Positions 16,793 to 24,288 of a stretch of 32,736 nucleotides of DNA are shown piece by piece. The notes under the pieces were generated by a model. The model was not told the DNA's origin. It ran no database searches and saw only the letters and a list, made by a program, of their open reading frames with translations. The DNA is from an uncultured Pseudanabaenaceae cyanobacterium (GTDB taxonomy: Bacteria; Cyanobacteriota; Cyanobacteriia; PCC-9006; JAAUQQ01): the NCBI GenBank assembly GCA_938002085.1, contig CALLAT010000123.1, positions 1 to 32,736 on the forward strand, written 5' to 3'. Within the stretch, counting starts at the first letter, position 1. Every line of letters starts with the position of its first letter. The position numbers and the translations under genes are program-made.

Positions 16793-17890
16793 ATGGATAA
16801 TCAAGCGCAGGGCAACGTCATTCCTTTCAATAAAAGTGGAACTCGCCAGAGTCATCTGCTTGAGTTGTGCGGGACTCGAAACTTATTTCGCAAGCGTTAC
16901 CAGATTGCCAAAGCTATTGGAAAGGGCGGCTTCGGCATTACATTTTTAGCTCGGGACGTTAGCCTTCCGGGCGGACCCGTCTGCGTGATCAAGCAGCTCT
17001 GTCCCAAAATTAATGATGAGGCTGCCTTAGCTCGTGCCCAGAAGAGGTTCGAGCGAGAGGCTCGTATTTTAGGGGCTCTTGGAGGTCATGCTCAGATTCC
17101 GACCCTGTTGGATTATTTCGAGCAAGATGGCGAGTTTTTCCTGGTTCAGGAATATGTTCATGGTCATACCCTTAGCAAATTGGTCAAGCATAAGGGAGCT
17201 TGGTCTGAGAAGGCTGTACGTCGTTTTTTAGCTGAAGTGCTGCCGATTCTTCAGTATATTCATCACAGCCAGGTGATTCATCGGGATATTAAACCGCCCA
17301 ACATAATGCGTTGCCGTGAGACAGGCCGTTTGGTGCTGCTGGACTTTGGCGCAGTGAAAGAATGCATCACCATGGAAGCAAGGGATACCAGCCATGTATC
17401 CACGACTCACTTTGTTGGCACGATGGGCTTTGCGCCCCCTGAACAATTGGCGCTGCGGGCAACTTACGCAACGGATATCTATGCGGTTGGGGTGACTTGC
17501 TTATTCTTGCTGACTGGCAAGTCTCCGGCCAAGATGGGGGCTGATCCTCGTACTGGGGAGCTCCGCTGGCGAGAGTTTGTTTCGGTCAGTGCTCCTTTCG
17601 AGCGGCTGCTAGAACGGATGGTGAGCGTATCTTTGCGCGATCGCTATCAAACGGCAGAGCAAGTTCTCAAGATGATGGATGTGGAAGAGGTCCGCGACGA
17701 GTTGGAGCTTTGTATGCACAGCCAGGAGCCCGACCCTGAATCCATGCAGAGCGGCAATTACGTGACACCCAGCGCTCGAATGGCCGCTTCCATCCGTGGC
17801 TGGCGAGAGCGGCGCAAGCCGGTCAAGTTAAACAACGATTGGAATCTGGGCTCGATGACAAATGGCCCTGAGCTCATGTACTCGCGGTAA
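16793..17890 (+). CDS. Hanks-type serine/threonine protein kinase
   Basis: 365 aa, cytoplasmic, no membrane segment or extra sensor domain. The kinase domain (about 37-310) has the G-loop GKGGFG (43-48), ATP-lysine K67 (VIKQL), the catalytic loop HRDIKPPN (163-170), DFG (184-186), an activation segment ending in GTMGFAPPE (209-217) and the usual TDIYAVGV region. All catalytic residues are present, so it should be active. The second Pro in KPPN replaces the commoner E/S. The tail (about 310-365) is basic and Ser/Asn-rich, of unknown role. The ATG is preceded by TAAGGG close to the start. The gene follows cyAbrB on the same strand but is separated by a terminator, so it is independently transcribed. 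Substrates are unknown. Confidence 0.92.
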   Translation: MDNQAQGNVIPFNKSGTRQSHLLELCGTRNLFRKRYQIAKAIGKGGFGITFLARDVSLPGGPVCVIKQLCPKINDEAALARAQKRFEREARILGALGGHAQIPTLLDYFEQDGEFFLVQEYVHGHTLSKLVKHKGAWSEKAVRRFLAEVLPILQYIHHSQVIHRDIKPPNIMRCRETGRLVLLDFGAVKECITMEARDTSHVSTTHFVGTMGFAPPEQLALRATYATDIYAVGVTCLFLLTGKSPAKMGADPRTGELRWREFVSVSAPFERLLERMVSVSLRDRYQTAEQVLKMMDVEEVRDELELCMHSQEPDPESMQSGNYVTPSARMAASIRGWRERRKPVKLNNDWNLGSMTNGPELMYSR

Positions 17891-17913
17891 TTGATTTGAC
17901 AATCATTGCTCTC

Positions 17914-17951
17914 AAGAGGCGGGATATTTAAAAAATATCCCGCCTCTTTGC
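17914..17951. terminator. Bidirectional terminator between convergent kinase and ggt genes
   Basis: A perfect 16-bp stem (17914-17929 with 17933-17948, loop AAA) carries TT-rich sequence on its plus-strand side. It sits 23 bases after the kinase stop and 16 bases before the ggt stop on the other strand, so it can serve both. Confidence 0.85.
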
Positions 17952-17963
17952 TTTAAATCATCA

Positions 17964-19718
17964 TCAGTGACTGCCCTGGGCTGTGCCCTCTCCCCGAGGG
18001 TCCGCTGCTCCTGCCAGTTTGCCATCGGGTCCAACGACGATCGCGTTGGCATCCCCCCAGCCGCCACGAAACTGGAGCTGGTGACCTCGCGCTTCTAGAG
18101 CGTCCACCGTGAGCTGGTCAAAGCCATATTGCTCAATGCGTAGCGTCTCAGGCAACCACTGGTGATGGATGCGGGGGGCCGACACCGCTGCCCCTGCATC
18201 CATGTCGTAAACCAGCACGTTGAGGATAATTTGCAGGACGGTGGTGATGATCGTGCTGCCGCCAGGGGAGCCCACTGCCATGCGAAGCTGGTCGTCTTCC
18301 AAGACAATTGTCGGCGTCATGGAGGAGAGGGGTGTTTTGCCAGGGGCGACGGCGTTGGCTTCGCCTCCAACCAGGCCATAGAGGTTTGGGGTGCCGGGGG
18401 CGATGGAAAAGTCGTCCATTTCGTTGTTCAACACAATGCCGGTTCCCGCCGCGACAACGCCTGCGCCGAAGCTTCCGTTGATGGTGTAGGTCATGGAGAG
18501 GGCGTTGCGATCGCCATCCACCACGGTCAAATGGGTCGTGTCATTGGATTCTTTGAGGTTGCTGTAACGCTCTAGCGTTTCAGCATCCGCAGCCTTGACC
18601 TCCGCAGCGGAGCGAGCGCGCTGGGGCTCAATTTCTTCGCGGCGAGCGGCGGCATAGGCGGGAGAGGTCAGGGCCGCGACGGGCACCTCCACAAAGTCAG
18701 GGTCGCCCAGATGCTCGGCCCGGTCGGCATAGGCAATTTTCATCACCTCAGCGAGGAGATGGAGACCATCGGGATGATGCCAGCCTGGGGCTGCAAGGTC
18801 GGTGTCGCCGAGAAGGTTGAGCATTTGCAGCAGGTGGACGCCACCAGAGGACGGCGGCGGCATGGAGCAGACCTCGTATTGGCGGAAGGGACCGCAGATG
18901 GGGTCGCGCCAAATGGGTTTGTAAGCTTTGAGGTCCGCCTGGGTGATGAGGCCACCATTGGCTTGCATATCTGAGGCGATCGCCGCTGCCGTCTCTCCCT
19001 CGTAAAAATCATTGGGATCCACCGCAATCTGGCTCAGGGTTTTGGCCAAGTCGGGCTGGCGCAGAATGTCTCCTGCCTGAAGCGGATTGCCACCGGAGAG
19101 AAACACTGCCGCTGCGGCGGGGTTCTGGGCCAGGCGTTCTGCACTGCCAGCGATCGCCCTTTCTAAGCGATCACTGACCACAAAGCCCTGGGAGGCCATG
19201 ACTCGACTGGGCTGCACCACTCGGTTCCAGGGCAGCTCGCCATAGCGCTGATGCAGGGCGTAGAGTCCTGCCACGGTGCCGGGAACACCCACCGCCAAAT
19301 GTCCATTGCGGCTGAGCTGGGACTGGGGCTCCCCCGTTACATCCAAATACATGTCCCGTCCCGCAGCGGCGGGGGCTCGCTCGCGGAAGTCCAGGGCCGT
19401 GACTTCGCCGGTTTCGGCTTCATGCCAGAGGGCAAAGCCACCACCACCAATTCCAGCGGAGAAGGGTTCGACCACGGCGATCGCCAAAGCCGTCGCCACC
19501 GCCCCATCCACTGCATTGCCTCCCTGGCGCAGCATCGCTACACCGGCTGCCGTGGCAAGGGGGTGGGCCGAAACCACCATGTCGAGATCGCTGCGGGCAG
19601 GCTGTACAAAGGCGGCGATGGCAGGAGTGACGGAGCCGAGTAGAAGGAGACCAATGATAGAAGCGCTATGGCTCAGTTTGGCGAGGGGGGAACGGCGGGG
19701 CAAAAGCTTTAGGGACAT
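17964..19718 (-). CDS. ggt: Gamma-glutamyltransferase
   Basis: 584 aa, the normal length for this Ntn-hydrolase. An N-terminal signal peptide (RR, then IIGLLLLGSVTPAIA, cleavage near residue 36) sends it to the periplasm. The large-subunit motif GGGGFALWHE and the small subunit starting at NDTTHLTVVD are present. T394, the first Thr of that TTH, is the expected autocleavage and catalytic nucleophile. GSPGGSTI is the small-subunit oxyanion region (usually GSPGGRTI). The enzyme hydrolyses or transfers the gamma-glutamyl group of glutathione and related peptides. It is a single gene facing the kinase gene; a REP-like element lies upstream. Confidence 0.95.
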   Translation of the reverse strand: MSLKLLPRRSPLAKLSHSASIIGLLLLGSVTPAIAAFVQPARSDLDMVVSAHPLATAAGVAMLRQGGNAVDGAVATALAIAVVEPFSAGIGGGGFALWHEAETGEVTALDFRERAPAAAGRDMYLDVTGEPQSQLSRNGHLAVGVPGTVAGLYALHQRYGELPWNRVVQPSRVMASQGFVVSDRLERAIAGSAERLAQNPAAAAVFLSGGNPLQAGDILRQPDLAKTLSQIAVDPNDFYEGETAAAIASDMQANGGLITQADLKAYKPIWRDPICGPFRQYEVCSMPPPSSGGVHLLQMLNLLGDTDLAAPGWHHPDGLHLLAEVMKIAYADRAEHLGDPDFVEVPVAALTSPAYAAARREEIEPQRARSAAEVKAADAETLERYSNLKESNDTTHLTVVDGDRNALSMTYTINGSFGAGVVAAGTGIVLNNEMDDFSIAPGTPNLYGLVGGEANAVAPGKTPLSSMTPTIVLEDDQLRMAVGSPGGSTIITTVLQIILNVLVYDMDAGAAVSAPRIHHQWLPETLRIEQYGFDQLTVDALEARGHQLQFRGGWGDANAIVVGPDGKLAGAADPRGEGTAQGSH

Positions 19719-19844
19719 GGTGATCGGGCAAGTGGAGTTAAACCCAGGCGAATGGGTCTGTTCTAAGTTTCCAGTGGCATTGGAGAAATCGGACGTTCTG
19801 GAATAATCCTTGATGGTCGCGATTTATCTGGGATGACCATAAAC

Positions 19845-19925
19845 GTAGGGGTTGGGTCTCCCAACCCGACAATGGCAAGACGCAAGAGGGCGGGAAGCAA
19901 GAGGGCGAGAAGACCTCGCCCCTAC
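19845..19925. repeat. REP-like element with GTAGGGG/CCCCTAC ends and two internal hairpins
   Basis: The element starts GTAGGGG (19845-19851) and ends CCCCTAC (19919-19925). It contains two perfect hairpins: GGGTTGGG/CCCAACCC (19849-19856 / 19860-19867, loop TCT) and GGGCGAG/CTCGCCC (19903-19909 / 19915-19921). The start resembles that of the repeat at 23256 (AAACG-(G)TAGGGG), which points to one dispersed family in this genome. Confidence 0.6.
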
Positions 19926-19944
19926 CAGGGTTAGGATATTGATC

Positions 19945-19976
19945 AAAAAAGCGCAGCCATGGGTGCATGGCCGCGC
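19945..19976 (-). terminator. Intrinsic terminator of the PTPS/QueD gene (minus strand)
   Basis: Read on the minus strand, an 11-bp stem with one G-U pair (19976-19966 with 19961-19951, 4-nt loop) is followed by six T residues (19950-19945). It lies about 46 bases past the gene's stop. Confidence 0.8.
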
Positions 19977-20022
19977 AGGGATAATGATGGATTCACCTGG
20001 GGGTGAATGTTTCGATGGACTT

Positions 20023-20889
20023 CTAAACCTTTGCCAGGGCGCGCTCGGCCAGCTCAGCCGCAGCCTGAGTCGGGGTTAGGGCATACACCTCAGCAGAGTT
20101 GTTGGGGCTCTCGATCAGCTTCACTTTGTGCAGCTCGGCGCTGGTGGCGCGCATGGGCTCGGTCAACAAATCGCGGATGTGGACGGCGATGTTCTCAGCG
20201 GTGGGCACCACTTCGGCAAAGTAAGGGATGTCCTTGTTAAGGAAGGTGTGGTCAAAGGGCTCAACGACATGCTTATCGATGACGTTTTGCACCTCGACTA
20301 AATCGGCAATCATGCCGGTGCGTTCATCGATTTGGCCCTTGATGGTCACTTCCAGGTGGTAGTTGTGGCCATGGCCGTGGGGGCGGGCGCATTTGCCGTA
20401 GATTTCGCTGTTCTCTTCAAAGCTCAGCTTGGGGTTCGCCAAACGGTGAGCCGCGCTGAAGTGGGTCTTAATGGTGAGATAAGCTTCCATGTCGTTTCCT
20501 TGGTAGTCGGCCCAGAGTTCGGGATGTTCAAATAGCTGAATGTTGGTGATAGGCAGATGGCCTTCCAGGCGCTGCCAAATCATGCGGGCGACGTTTTCTG
20601 TCGTCGGCAAGGTCTGTTCAAACTCAGGCCAGGCTTCATTCAAAAAGGAGAAGTCCAGCTGGGAGGTGACTTCGTCTTTAATCACTCGCTTTACATCGGA
20701 GAGATTCAGGACCATGCCGTAGTCATCCAGTTCTCCCTCCATGGCAACGAAGAGAACGTAGTTGTGACCGTGACCTGGCGATCGCGCACAGGCTCCAAAC
20801 CGCAAGTTGTTTTCGGCCTCACTCAGTTCCGGGAGCCAATAGCGATGGCTGGCGGAAAACTGAGCGCGACGGTTGATGACGCATTTCAT
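20023..20889 (-). CDS. Tandem two-domain 6-carboxytetrahydropterin synthase (PTPS/QueD family)
   Basis: 288 aa from the ATG at 20889. An in-frame start at 20937 would add 16 residues before the fold and is less likely. Two PTPS domains lie head to tail. Domain 1 (about 3-125) has FSASHRYW, C34 and PGHGHN (H15, H40, H42). Domain 2 (about 135-270) has FSAAHRL, C167 and PHGHGHN (H148, H173, H175). The catalytic Asp-His pair is present in domain 2 (D213-H214, FDHTFLN) but is D79-F80 in domain 1 (LDFSFLN). Single-domain QueD enzymes make 6-carboxytetrahydropterin from dihydroneopterin triphosphate in the queuosine/preQ0 pathway; PTPS makes pyruvoyl-tetrahydropterin. Domain 2 is probably the active one, and domain 1 may have a structural or altered role. 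No other queuosine or pterin genes are nearby. Confidence 0.88.
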   Translation of the reverse strand: MKCVINRRAQFSASHRYWLPELSEAENNLRFGACARSPGHGHNYVLFVAMEGELDDYGMVLNLSDVKRVIKDEVTSQLDFSFLNEAWPEFEQTLPTTENVARMIWQRLEGHLPITNIQLFEHPELWADYQGNDMEAYLTIKTHFSAAHRLANPKLSFEENSEIYGKCARPHGHGHNYHLEVTIKGQIDERTGMIADLVEVQNVIDKHVVEPFDHTFLNKDIPYFAEVVPTAENIAVHIRDLLTEPMRATSAELHKVKLIESPNNSAEVYALTPTQAAAELAERALAKV

Positions 20890-21057
20890 GGGCGATCGCG
20901 CAGTATTAAGCTTTGTCAAGATTTCTCTCTCTACCATAGATGCTTGTTGCGTTGATCGGGTAGGGGAATTTCCCCCTAGGTGTCAGTAAGCACTCACTGG
21001 CACTGGCTCAGATCGCCTTTCTGGGGCTGCGGCTCCGATAAGATAGAAGCGATAGTT

Positions 21058-21630
21058 ATGAAACGAGTTCGCTGCGCCGTGACAGATCTTCTCCAAGGCT
21101 TAAATATTTACTTTGTCGGCATGATGGGCGTGGGCAAAAGCACCATCGGTCGCCTTGTGGCTAAGGAGATGGGCTATCAGTTTTTTGATACGGACAGTCT
21201 GATTGAGCAAATTGCCAAGCGTTCTATCAAGCAAATTTTTGCGGATGAAGGCGAAGAATCCTTTCGCTCCCTAGAGAGTCAAGTTTTGGGTGAGCTTTGT
21301 GCCAACCAGCGACTGGCGATCGCCACGGGGGGTGGAATTGTGGTGCGCAAGCAGAACTGGAGTTACTTGCAGCAGGGGCTGGTGGTCTGGCTGGATGTAC
21401 CTATCGATAATTTGTATCAGCGGCTGAGACGCGATCGCAGCCGCCCCTTGCTCCAGACGGATAACCCGAAGGAAACCTTGCGCCAGCTCATGGAAGAGCG
21501 GCGCCCGATGTACAGCAATGCCGATTTGCACATTGTGCCTAAGCCCAAGGCCAGCACCCATGAAACGGCGCAGCAGGTGGTCGCGGCCATTCCGTCGGTG
21601 CTGAAAGATCGCACGGTGGAACCGTCTTAA
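21058..21630 (+). CDS. aroK: Shikimate kinase
   Basis: 190 aa from the ATG at 21058. A GTG at 20980 in frame would add 26 residues with no homology. The P-loop GMMGVGKST (21-29) is followed by D44 and D46 (FFDTDSLIE), the family's Mg and shikimate-binding DxD, then EESFRSLES (shikimate Arg), ATGGGIVV and the lid RDRSRPLL with its Arg residues. It phosphorylates shikimate at O3 with ATP in chorismate synthesis, in the cytoplasm. Length is normal with a short N-terminal extension common in cyanobacteria. Divergent from the PTPS gene, about 170 bp away, with promoters presumably in between. Confidence 0.95.
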   Translation: MKRVRCAVTDLLQGLNIYFVGMMGVGKSTIGRLVAKEMGYQFFDTDSLIEQIAKRSIKQIFADEGEESFRSLESQVLGELCANQRLAIATGGGIVVRKQNWSYLQQGLVVWLDVPIDNLYQRLRRDRSRPLLQTDNPKETLRQLMEERRPMYSNADLHIVPKPKASTHETAQQVVAAIPSVLKDRTVEPS

Positions 21631-21743
21631 ACGAACTGTCTTGACCAGACCTACGGGTTGAGAGGCTGGGTTAGGCCTGATGATGCCGGGCTATGACGAG
21701 CCAGACATGGCAATGCCATGTCTCTACAGGTTCCTGCTGGAAT

Positions 21744-22001
21744 TTATTTTTCGAGGCGAATGGCATACCACTGGGCATTGCGGCCCGGCTCTAGCTCTAG
21801 CTCGCAGGAGCCCTCCCGCAGGGCATCCGCTTGGGCGTCAGCGCCCTGTAGCTGTGCCACATCCTGGGGTAAAGCATCGGCATATTGCACCACCCAGGTT
21901 TTGAGCTGTGCTGTCAGCTCCGACGCGGATAGGATTTGCTCCGCCTCACCGGGCAATAAAAGAACAAAGTGGTCTTCGCTGTACATCGAAGTGCTGGACA
22001 T
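21744..22001 (-). CDS. crr7: Crr7-like small protein (NDH-1 / chlororespiratory reduction 7 family)
   Basis: 85 aa, acidic, soluble, no signal peptide. The layout MYSEDHFVLLLPGEAEQ near the N-terminus, the middle helix and the end WYAIRLEK resemble the CRR7 family, which is conserved in cyanobacteria and chloroplasts. In Arabidopsis CRR7 is needed for accumulation of the chloroplast NDH complex. The cyanobacterial role is not clear. Identified by resemblance from memory, without alignment. The gene is monocistronic on the minus strand, convergent with aroK. Confidence 0.65.
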   Translation of the reverse strand: MSSTSMYSEDHFVLLLPGEAEQILSASELTAQLKTWVVQYADALPQDVAQLQGADAQADALREGSCELELEPGRNAQWYAIRLEK

Positions 22002-22569
22002 AAAACTCTCTCTGCGAAGAAACGGCCTGTCCTAAAACTGTGCCCCATGACAGAAACTTTCTGCAATGCACCGGCGTCAAAAGAATCATTCACCGGGAAT
22101 GTGAAATCGCCGGTTTAATTCTGAGCTAATGCCTATGGCAGTGGCGGAATTAGACCGGCCTTTTTTATGTCAAGAAAGACCCAAGCCAGACCCGAAGCTC
22201 ATCGCAATAGCAAAGAGAAGAATGCTGTTCTCACCGACGAATAGATCCGGGAGGCTTGGTAAAGACGGGTTCTAATCAGCGTTGGTTCCGCGCCTCACAA
22301 GAAAGAGTGAAGAGACGGCTTGGACGGCCTTTTTCTAATCTTGTTCCCTATCAGATTGAGAATCTGTGCCAGTTATTTAAGAGGACAAAATCTGAGGCAG
22401 TCTGATTTTTTGAAAGCTAGAACTGAGTCATGAAAGGCAAAGAGAGTCAGCTCAATTAATCTCTTTTCTAACAACCAAGAGATTGACGAAACTGCAATCA
22501 GTCGCAGACTTCCCCTCGCCTCAATTCCTGTCAAGTCCGCACACTATTTCAACTCAGAGAGGAGCCACC
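22002..22569 (+). other. Spacer between crr7 and the outer-membrane protein gene, with a terminator and several hairpins
   Basis: No gene is supported in these 568 bases. A strong terminator at 22109-22166 lies 400 bases before the outer-membrane gene and points along the plus strand without an obvious parent gene. Farther on, CAGATT-GAG-AATCTG (22352-22366) is a perfect hairpin, and AAAATC/GATTTT followed by T residues at about 22388-22411 is terminator-like. Together these suggest a small RNA and/or a structured leader for the outer-membrane gene. Confidence 0.5.
22109..22166 (+). terminator. Orphan intrinsic terminator on the plus strand
   Basis: GCCGGTTTAATTC (22109-22121) pairs with GAATTAGACCGGC (22147-22159), 13 bp with one G-U pair, and is followed by C and six T residues (22161-22166). 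The loop of 25 nt holds a small GCC/GGC helix. The nearest plus-strand gene upstream (aroK) ends 480 bases earlier with crr7 antisense in between, so this may end a small RNA or aroK readthrough. Confidence 0.7.
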
Positions 22570-23106
22570 ATGAAATTCTCCACCAAAGCGGCGATCGCCC
22601 TTTCCTTTGCCGCGATCGCTCCCGCAGTCATCCTGGCCGCCCCGGCTTCCGCCCAAGTCAACGCCCAAAATCAGCGCCCCACCGGCCTCCAAGGCCACTA
22701 CCTCGGCGGCGGTGCCAGCCTGGGCCTCGATACTGAAGATGGCTTCGATGAACTGGAATTTGGTGGCGTGGTGCAGGGCCGCTACGACATCCAGAACGTT
22801 CCGCTCTCGGTCCGTGGCTCTGTGCTGTTCAACGACCAAGCCGCAGCGCTTCAGCCCGTCATCACCTACGACCTGGCCACTAGCGACAAGTCCAATATCT
22901 ACCTGGGCGGCGGTGCCTCTGTGCTGCTGGGCGAAGGCGAATCTCCCCTAGGCGACAAGACTGCATTCTTGCTAACCGCTGGCGTAGAAGGCGAAGTGAC
23001 TCCCAACTGGGCATTGTTTGGCGATGTGCGCTGGGGCGTTAGCGCCTTTGAAAATAGCGATGGCCAAGCGGTGAGCTTCCAGACTGGTGCAGCTTATCGT
23101 TTCTAA
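22570..23106 (+). CDS. Small outer-membrane beta-barrel protein
   Basis: 178 aa from the ATG at 22570, preceded by GAGAGGAG at good spacing; an upstream in-frame start at 22483 has no such site and would hide the signal peptide. The Sec signal is MKFSTKAAIALSFAAIAPAVILAAPASAQ (cleavage near residue 29). The mature part alternates Gly-rich and polar/hydrophobic strands (HYLGGGASLGLD, NIYLGGGASVLLG, FLLTAGVEGEV) and ends in AAYRF, a C-terminal Phe typical of BAM substrates. Its size suggests an eight-stranded barrel like OmpA/OmpW-type proteins, not an OprB-type porin with SLH domain. No closer family is recognised. Single gene with its own terminator. Confidence 0.8.
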   Translation: MKFSTKAAIALSFAAIAPAVILAAPASAQVNAQNQRPTGLQGHYLGGGASLGLDTEDGFDELEFGGVVQGRYDIQNVPLSVRGSVLFNDQAAALQPVITYDLATSDKSNIYLGGGASVLLGEGESPLGDKTAFLLTAGVEGEVTPNWALFGDVRWGVSAFENSDGQAVSFQTGAAYRF

Positions 23107-23167
23107 TCTTAAGCAGCTAATTAATTGCGAGTTTAGCTTTCAGCTCTGTGTTTCTTCCTAGTCACTG

Positions 23168-23204
23168 AGTGCAGAAAAGAGACTTCTTTTCTGCACTTTT
23201 CTTT
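23168..23204 (+). terminator. Intrinsic terminator of the outer-membrane protein gene
   Basis: Perfect 13-bp stem AGTGCAGAAAAGA (23168-23180) / TCTTTTCTGCACT (23185-23197) with a GACT loop, followed by TTTCTTTT. It lies 60 bases past the stop. Confidence 0.85.
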
Positions 23205-23255
23205 TACAGTTTAATCTCCCACTAATCTCACATTCACAAGTTGATTCATTAAACG

Positions 23256-23324
23256 GTAGGGGCGAAGCATTGGGCAATAAACAAAAAGCAAACAATAATT
23301 GTTTTACCCAATGCTTCGCCCCTG
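23256..23324. repeat. Inverted repeat element, copy 1 (AGGGGCGAAGCATTGGG ends)
   Basis: Perfect 17-bp inverted repeat: AGGGGCGAAGCATTGGG (23258-23274) with its complement at 23307-23323, around a 32-nt AT-rich interior. A second, degenerate copy follows at 23386-23453. It looks like a small non-autonomous palindromic element or MITE relic. No target-site duplication or transposase gene is visible. Confidence 0.7.
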
Positions 23325-23385
23325 CCTCAGCCATAGCAATCCAACACTAGATCCGACCCAATTATCGAACGAGATCTTCTACACT

Positions 23386-23453
23386 GGGCAAAGCATTGGG
23401 GCATTTTTCTACTGGTGAAGATAGATATCACTGGCCCAATGCTTTTCCCCTAC
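23386..23453. repeat. Inverted repeat element, degenerate copy 2
   Basis: AAAGCATTGGG (23390-23400) pairs with CCCAATGCTTT (23435-23445), and after one mismatch GGG/CCC extends the stem. The arms match those of the copy at 23256-23324 apart from a few changes (GGGCAAAGC for GGGCGAAGC). Two copies 60 bp apart suggest repeated insertion or local duplication. Confidence 0.6.
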
Positions 23454-23479
23454 GCGATCGCGACATCAACCCAAAACAT

Positions 23480-24127
23480 TCACCAAGTCTTCGCTAACGA
23501 CAACAGCTCAGCTTCTGCTTGGTCTAAGGACATGTCCCTCACCTCATCCCCAGCCGCTAATTGGTCAGCCAGTACGAAGGTGACATCTTCAATACCCATG
23601 ATTTTGAAGATGGCTTTGAGGTAGGGCTCCAGGAAATTTCTCGCCGCCGCATCAGTCCCCTCGCGGTAGTTGAACTTCCGCGTTGTGATGACGAGGGCTT
23701 TCTTACCTTTTAGCCGCCCCTGGGGTTTGCCATTGATAAATTCAAGGGTGCGATCGCGCCGCACTACCTGATCGATATAGGCCTTCAGCGTCGCCGGAAT
23801 CGTCAGGTTGTACATGGGCACCCCAAAGACATAGCAATCCGCAGCAAAGAGCTCGTCTAGTAGTTCATCGGAAAGGGCGATCGCAGCCTCCATCTCCCCA
23901 GTCCTGGCTTCCGGCTCCGTCTCATAGGACGCTGCCCAGGTCTCATCAATAGCAGGCACGGGCGTTTGGCCAATATCGCGATAGATGATTGGAGCAGCAT
24001 CTTCGCCAGACTGCCAGCCATTCGCAGATTGCCACGCCTGCACAAAAGTTTGAGTGAGCTGGCGAGAATAAGAGCCCTGAACTCGGGCGCTACTGTCGAT
24101 GTGAAGCAAAGTTCGGCGAGTTGTCAT
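23480..24127 (-). CDS. azoR: FMN-dependent NADH:quinone oxidoreductase / azoreductase
   Basis: 215 aa flavodoxin-like fold. SSARVQGSYSRQL (12-24) fits the FMN phosphate loop of AzoR/AcpD enzymes. CYVFGVPMYNLTIPATLKAYID is the conserved FMN/dimer segment, and TTRKFNYREGTDAAA is the region after the fourth strand. These enzymes reduce quinones and azo compounds with NADH by a two-electron ping-pong mechanism and serve in detoxification. Cytoplasmic, homodimer expected. Single gene on the minus strand with a repeat-rich region just after its stop, and divergent from the symporter gene (about 160 bp apart). Confidence 0.92.
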   Translation of the reverse strand: MTTRRTLLHIDSSARVQGSYSRQLTQTFVQAWQSANGWQSGEDAAPIIYRDIGQTPVPAIDETWAASYETEPEARTGEMEAAIALSDELLDELFAADCYVFGVPMYNLTIPATLKAYIDQVVRRDRTLEFINGKPQGRLKGKKALVITTRKFNYREGTDAAARNFLEPYLKAIFKIMGIEDVTFVLADQLAAGDEVRDMSLDQAEAELLSLAKTW

Positions 24128-24288
24128 CGTCCTTTATTCCCCTGAAATCGCTTACAAAACCAACGCTGGGCTGACCCACAAAAGTTAACACCTGTCAGGC
24201 TTTCCCCTCAGCCCATGGGAAGATATGAGCCACAGTTTGAGTAGCCGATTGACAGACTACATAGCAACCTCAGGAGTTCAGGAAATCT

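Larger units (their letters stand above)
19719..20022. other. Spacer between ggt and the PTPS gene: repeat element plus terminator
   Basis: These 304 bases contain no gene. They hold the ggt upstream region, the REP-like element at 19845-19925, the PTPS terminator at 19945-19976 and a further small perfect hairpin ATTCACC/GGTGAAT at 19991-20008. Confidence 0.6.

Noticed and set aside
22240-22310. Possible tRNA (GGTTCTAATC resembles a T-loop)
   Set aside because: No matching acceptor stem, D-arm or anticodon arm could be formed.
22483-22569. N-terminal extension of the outer-membrane protein from 22483
   Set aside because: The ATG at 22570 has a strong Shine-Dalgarno site and starts a textbook signal peptide.
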